Shown here one piece after another: positions 58,046-64,000 of a DNA stretch of 64,000 nucleotides (the first letter of the stretch is position 1; each line of letters opens with the position of its first letter). This stretch comes from Acanthopleura granulata (lineage: Eukaryota; Mollusca; Polyplacophora; Chitonida; Chitonidae). The translations under genes and the position numbers were made by a program. Below the pieces are notes generated by a model, which had not been told where the DNA came from, searched no databases, and was given only the letters and a program-made list of their open reading frames with translations. The DNA lies in assembly GCA_016165875.1 (NCBI GenBank), contig JABBOT010000007.1, forward strand, positions 6,419,245 through 6,483,244. Reading direction: 5' to 3'.

Positions 58046-58051
58046 AATAAA
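58046..58051 (+). promoter_or_regulatory. candidate poly(A) signal
   Basis: AATAAA followed by AGTTTTGTGGATGTGAACTG, a GT-rich stretch. It lies 5.2 kb after the LU-mucin stop; no closer gene end is known. Confidence 0.2.
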
Positions 58052-58317
58052 AGTTTTGTGGATGTGAACTGTTTTGATTTACTTCTTTAGTCCACATACT
58101 GTGTGGATACCATTGTGACGGACGAAAGATGAGATTGAGCATTCTCCTAGTGGGAGAGGGGGGCGGTGGGGCGGGGTTTTAATCCCTATTCGGATCGTAT
58201 CTAAGACTTTAAAATCTTAGTAACTCTTTGCCTCAAAGCCTCATATGAGAGAATAGGTAATGCATGGGTAGACCTTAACTACACTCGTTAGGAGTCGCGT
58301 AAGGTATCATCGAAATG

Positions 58318-58440
58318 GCGTTTCAGTGAGGCAGCACTATAATTAGCTTTGGGTCCGGCCTCTTACACAAGGAGACTTAGTCATGATGGGACTGAAATGA
58401 GGCTGAAGGCATCAATAAATTCCAGGCAAGCAAATCGACA
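58318..58440 (+). mobile_element. second SINE-like family, copy 3
   Basis: CAGTGAGGCAGCACTATAAT, TACACAAGGAGACTTAGTCA, TGATGGGACTGAAATGAGGC and a CAAGCAAATCGAC tail; matches the 3' two-thirds of 11041-11215. Confidence 0.7.
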
Positions 58441-58749
58441 GGGGAAAGTTTAATCAAATGCTTTTTCTTTCAGAATAACTTATACTTCCGCTTTGACCTG
58501 CAAAAATGAATGAAAAGTTTCATATGAATGCTACCTCGTCAATAAATGATGTGATTTTATGAGCCAATTTTTGTGCAAATAATAAAGTATTAATTATATA
58601 AATAAAAATACTAAATTCTAAATTGAAAATTACTAAGAAGGAAGCAAGTCAGACTGATCTAGGCAGAATCTGTTATGAACCTTACCCGCTTAAAGTAATT
58701 CAGGTCAAAGCTGTGTAGTCTATTGTTCATCCCCCCCCCTCTTGTGATG

Positions 58750-58822
58750 ACAATTTGATTGATTAATTGATTGTTGTTTAAGGCCATGCTAAAGAAATTT
58801 TCACTTATATACCATGACGTGG
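58750..58822 (-). repeat. SINE-like 3' end (reverse), diverged
   Basis: TTGATTGATTAATTGATTGT, TGTTTAAGGCCATGCTAAAG and AAATTTTCACTTATATACC follow the reversed family end. Confidence 0.55.
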
Positions 58823-59564
58823 GGCTTTATGTATGTAGGAAGCTGGAGTGCCTGGCGGAAAGCAGTTGGATCTTGTCACGAACTTTCCCAAGTAAGACGT
58901 ACAGATAGGCACACCTTACTGGTGGAGGAGAAGTTGTCTTCCAAGAACGTTAGACTGCCAAAACGTCATACAAGTGTCGTCAAATGCTTACTGTTACCAA
59001 GACCCAAGGGGCAGTGCGGGGGAATGTCTAAATTCCCTGTCCTAGGCTGGGATTGAGCCTGTACCTTGTTTGTCCTTGCGATTGAAAGGCAAGGGCCTTA
59101 ACCGGGAAAACTGGTGATGCAGTGATCACATATTACAATGGAAAAGGGGTCAACTCAGTTTAGTTCCCGAGTCGACATTGCGAGGGAAAAGATACCTCAT
59201 TAACTGTTAACTATCACACCTCTGAGCTCACGGGTTCAAATCCATATTCTGCCTAGTTCTCATCAAAAATTCTCCAAAAAAGAAATGTCCCCAAGCCTAT
59301 AAGACGGTTCAATCCCTAAACCTGAGGGCCATAATAGATAATACAATAATTTAAAATAAGGTTTCGATTAATCAAATTCCCATGATGTGCCGTCGGGGAG
59401 TTTTCCACACTAAATTCTGGATTCTCTAATTCCTCGGAGTACCTTTTTTGGTGATTTTGGTAAATATCGTACTCTCTGTACAAACGTTCTATAACTCTGG
59501 AGCCCGTTTCACGAAGAGGATGTAAGGTTTCGGCAAGCGTAACTACCATAGCGACATATCTCTG

Positions 59565-59608
59565 CAGTCATTCTTGAGTGCAGCGCAAAACGCCAATCAA
59601 ATAAATAA
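59565..59608 (+). repeat. SINE-like tail fragment
   Basis: CATTCTTGAGTGCAGCGCAA, AACGCCAATCAAATAAATAA: last 45 bases of the tRNA-head family. Confidence 0.7.
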
Positions 59609-60559
59609 TTATCTCAACAGCATGTGTCGTCATGCCCTTTGCGTTTGACATAACTTAAAGAAAAAGGCCAAAAATAAGGTTCAATCCCTGGTCGGGTCAT
59701 GCCGGACACAACTTTCTCGCTTGACTTTCCTCTAAACCGAATACACAAAGTATTTACTGCAGAGGTACCAGTCCAGGCTGTCGCTAGGTGACGAAGTGTC
59801 AGGTCTGGTGCCCGCTGTAAGGCGTTCTGTTGAAGCAGCGCTACAAATGTGATACTGCAAAACAGAAGTCTTCTGGATACAAAACAGGTCATAATACTTC
59901 ATGTCTTCACCACTGACTCGGGCATCTTTGGTGGCTAATTTGAGTTCAGTTTAAGTACGGTACGCGAAGCACTTTTCGACCAATGAAGTTCTAAAGTTAA
60001 GAAGTTCCGGCAACAATATCCGCAAACCAATATTTGTTGACCAACATGTTAAAATGAAGACATGTGCTGCGAGATTTCATTGGATGACATTCTTATCGAA
60101 TAGAGGGCCGCTGAAACTGTGAATGTTTAGTACACAGGAACAGCTCCGAGTTATCATTGAATCAGTGTTAGAAAGGAAGTTCAAGCAACATGAAAACAAA
60201 TGAATAAAGAAATCACATACATATGAATGTACATGTGATTATCACCTGTACATCTAGTGGAAACTCACTAGGTAATTTTTAAGTATCTAATTACGCGACA
60301 AATATTTGTCGCAGTAGTTAAAGCTTTCCACGTGTATAAGAAGAGAAACAATGTTTTCCCTAGAAATGAATCGACAGAAAATTGCTTGCAAATAACTGAC
60401 ATACACGACTCTGACTGCCTGGCCAGTTCTTGTCACAGGCTCTTATCTCAAACACCTGGTGCATGGAATCAAATTCTCCGCAACATATTAAACATTACGG
60501 CGAGCTTTTATTCCCCTTTTCATTGCGCAATGGTAGTGATCATGCCAGGGCCACTCTGT

Positions 60560-60608
60560 TATCAAAGAAACAAAAAAATAAAAAAATAAAAAATAAAAAA
60601 ACAAAATA
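60560..60608. repeat. A-rich simple repeat
   Basis: A run of AAAAATAAAAAA-type words. No further structure. Confidence 0.8.
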
Positions 60609-63600
60609 TCGGAGCAAAAATGAGATAAGCCTGGATAAGTGAAAACTACACATAGAACAATGAGGCAACACACATCAAAGCTATTCGATAGCTACAGTTT
60701 TCGCTTCGCCCAGAGTCAAAAGCTTCGTGAGTTCGATTCAGGGACGAGACTATTTTTAAGTATTAATTGTTGTAAGTCATGCACTTTCACGTTCATTAAC
60801 TGAAACCCGAACGGACAGGACAACGGGCACCAAGAGGAAAATTTCCAATCATACCACAGAATAAAGCAACCTGCCGTCATTGTTCAAATTAACTGTATCA
60901 TGCTTAACTATAGAACCCATTGCATATATCCTTGCCTTGCACAGCATTGGTCTGGACATTCCCCAGCGCATCGTTCCATCCAAAACCTGAGAGCATAAGT
61001 TTACCTTAAATATAATGGCTTCAAATAAATTCAGCGGCTGCATTTTAGCATGCAGTGAGGCGACCCTTAAAAATGGGACAGCATCCTTTTCGGGTAGTCT
61101 AGAACTGACTTCGATTTAAAAATGATTAAAAAATCAAAAGAAACTATTCATAATAAGAAAAGGAGTACAAACACAGAATAATCACCAGCAAATGACCTCG
61201 TTTATTTATTTTTTCACATACACTAACACTATACGTATAGTGCAAAGAAATTCAACAGAAACTTTAAGGCCTCTGTGGAGGGCCATGTCGTCATGAAAAG
61301 CCCTAGGGTGACCTTACATCGGTATTTGACTTTAACATTCTAGATAGAAAGATAAGTTTTCAATGACAAAATAGGCCAAGCCTAGTCAAGTACACTGTGA
61401 TCAATCTTCAGTAAGTAAAGGTTCGGAACAGGCTCTGAACTGAGTGGCACCGTAGATCTACCAATCAGTTTTTTAGCTTGTATATACCACACTGGTGACC
61501 AGATGGGTAAGTCTTGCCCGCAAACATACTCTACCAACCATATGAAATCAAGCCGTTACCAACTGGCAACAGGTCACTTGCCAAGTGTAACAGGTCGGCT
61601 TCACGACCGGACGCGAAACTGATCAGTAACCAATTGCTGCACAGAAATTTATTTACAGCAAAACACTGACTGGTTTTCAACTGAAAAGTACCAAGCTGAA
61701 ACCAGTTAGTAGGACATAAGTTTGCCTTATGTTAAATCTTGAACATTCTGCTTTGTTCAGTATCTTCTATATGACACTAATAAGTCGAAAGTGCGTGATG
61801 TTGAAAGCATTTACAGTGTATTTACTCTTCCCACAAGAGACGAGGAGTCGTAACTTCTCAACGTCAAGACGAGTTTGCGGTTACAGGAACTGTTTTTATG
61901 TAGAAGTCGATGATTATGACATTATAATTAATCACAAATATTCGGAAATATGCAAAGTTGCCGTCTACAGTTATTTTAATATTCCTCGTCCACTAAGCGA
62001 CAACTACACAAACGCATTGTGAATCAAAATGATTAGATTTTTCGGTGCATTCTATGTTTCTGTGTATTTTACGTCAGAACAATCTTTTTACGTAATCACA
62101 CAGGCGCGAAATGTCCAAGCTGACTGAAATAAAAACCTGAATCTTTCCATGCAGCGTCAGTACAACGAATGTTTTGTTGGGCATATTGAACAAGATCACA
62201 AACCCTATGGCTGGAAGTGGGTTATAAACACAGCATTCGAGCTTTAATCATGCATACGAACCAATCCAACTGTCACCCACTTCCCTCTGGTTCTATGCCA
62301 TCCGTTTCGTGCTTAAGGCCAAAACAGCGCCTGCCTGTGTGCTCCAATCTTTTGAGTTGACGGTTTACTGCAGGCAGAAGGTGTCCATGAGCATTATGTC
62401 AGTCCTATCACCACGATATCCTTTGGCAAGAGGCGGCTCCCTGTGATGGTACCTTACAAGTGCTGCGTCGCTAAACAACCATGGTGAAGATACCGGGCAA
62501 AATGCCCTTCACCCACTCCGAGTAAACAAATACTAAATTTAATACCAGTATACCTGTCGCCTTATAAAATAAGTCCTGGCGGCGGGGAATGAGAAGAGGT
62601 GGTGGTGGTAGGGGAAGCACCGGGCACATGCATTTATCGCTCAAACGCCTATTACTGTAAATCTTCCACCTTTCTGATCATTAAATCAGTCTTTAAAGGG
62701 TAGTGTATGCATACAGTTGTTGTAAAAATAAAGCCCAAAATGATTTGTTTGTGTGATCACAGGAATAAGCTTCACAAAACTTCATTACACCTTTACAATT
62801 ATCCATGAAAATACTGAAATTTTGCTTTCGGCGGTGGTTGAAAAATCGGAGTATATTCATTCATTTAATAGGCGGAGGAAATTCGAGTGCCTTGAGTAAA
62901 TCGCCGCCCAGCGCCCGGCAAACCTCCTGACGTAGAGCTGCAGCCCAACCAGACAGAACTGGACACAGCGAAAACTCGACCTCATTGGTCAAAGGCCCGA
63001 AAGTAAGCAGCCAAACAACGCTTTTTTCATTTGTATCGGGCTCTAAATTACACGGCTATTCTTATCACCTTAAAGGACAAATTGCACCTTCACCCCAGGA
63101 AAGGTGGGGGGGGGGGGGAGAAGCTAGACGCAAGTATAAACCCTACTACTATTTTATGTGTGCCAAAGGACGGGGGTTACAGAGTGAAAGCTAACAAAAG
63201 TGGGCGGATGGTCTGTATTGGATAAAGGTATGTCTGGCGCCACCTATACATGACATGTTCGATATCAGCCCCCCTTGCCCCCCACTCCAAATACTCCATC
63301 TCGAACCTGCCTTACAAATCCGCCCAATGTCTACAGTTTTCGTTCTGTAGCGCTCTGTTCATCAGCGTACCATCAATAAGAGAGCTACGTGTATAATTAT
63401 ACCAGTACTGTATCTAAGGAGAACGTCAGAAATTACATAGACGGGTTGAAACCGAGTGGTGAGAATGTGAAGGTCACTCTTATACAGCTCTAGACCGATA
63501 TCATTAGATGAACTGCAGCTGTAGCACTGGTCTGTATGAATTATAGATTTATGAAAACCGCCAGCTATATATAGGAGCTTCATGCATGCATAATACCGCC

Positions 63601-63711
63601 ACTGATGGCAAACTCGGTAGGCTTTCCAAAAACTCATTCATGGTGAATCATCATGATGAATTCTAGCTGCTGGCAAAATATTGAATTGTTTACATCGGTG
63701 CTCACCTTAAA

Positions 63712-63775
63712 AATCAATCACTTTGTACATCATGATGTGGTTACGCCACACTCAATAATTCCCCATGGTGACCAG
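63712..63775 (-). repeat. SINE-like fragment (reverse), diverged
   Basis: ATCAATCACTTTGTACATCA, TGTGGTTACGCCACACTCAA, TAATTCCCCATGGTGACC: weak match to the reversed 3' third. Confidence 0.4.
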
Positions 63776-64000
63776 AATCTATAGGAGCTACATATACGTG
63801 TACCTTCAATGCCAGTTCAAAAAACTTCTCGGAAACTTTTTTTAGAGAACCAGTAATGCTGGTGAAACAAAGATTCTTTCATTACCTGTGATTTACTGAC
63901 TCCTGCTCTTACGTGGAAAGTAGGAAAAGAAAACCAGACATCATATATACTGCATTATGTCAGATCCCTTCAGTACATGTAAACACTGTCCCCATACATA

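Larger units (their letters stand above)
52845..64000. other. gene-poor 3' part of the window
   Basis: The first part is probably 3' untranslated region of the LU-mucin gene. The rest holds microsatellites, SINE-like pieces, a foldback at 57480 and short unrecognised frames (e.g. 53779, 56644, 57631 reversed, 61729). An AATAAA with GT-rich sequence after it lies at 58046. I cannot support a gene here. Confidence 0.5.

Overview
This window is nuclear DNA from an animal. It has short exons with GT/AG borders, long AT-rich introns, many short interspersed repeats with AAAT-type tails, and many minisatellites. The tRNA-derived repeats, whose 3' ends carry an 'ATTCTTGAGTA...AAACACCAATCAAATAAATA'-like consensus (spread over many decayed copies), and the thioredoxin sequence fit a lophotrochozoan such as a mollusc or brachiopod. 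The species cannot be named from sequence alone. No rRNA, tRNA gene, CRISPR array or prokaryotic operon was seen, and most open frames are chance.

Three protein-coding genes can be assembled, all on the + strand. (1) About 908-11603: the 3' eight exons of a TMEM8/PGAP6-like protein of the CREST superfamily, a GPI-specific phospholipase family, with an ectodomain, an EGF-like module and about seven membrane segments. The 5' part lies before the window. Its last intron holds two pieces of a second copy of the preceding exon. (2) 18693-25868: a complete five-exon, 106-residue cytosolic thioredoxin with WCGPC at 31-35. Its first intron holds a large foldback repeat. (3) About 41475-52841: a predicted five-exon gene for a secreted, Ser/Thr-rich, mucin-like protein ending in a Ly6/uPAR (three-finger) domain and a GPI-anchor tail. 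Its model needs a 6.6 kb first intron and an 11-nt micro-exon, which exactly repairs the reading phase.

Between and inside the genes the sequence is mostly repeats: a tRNA-head SINE-like family on both strands, at least three further interspersed families, small foldback elements, and about ten unrelated minisatellites with units of roughly 20-41 bp (14.2, 16.0, 34.2, 37.2, 37.8, 47.4, 49.6 and 50.7 kb among others). 26.8-41.4 kb and 53-64 kb contain no gene I can support.

The most interesting items are the mucin-LU-GPI gene with its micro-exon, the split exon copy in the PGAP6-like gene with mainly synonymous differences, and the foldback in the thioredoxin pre-mRNA. Any link between the GPI-phospholipase-like gene and the GPI-anchored LU protein is speculation.
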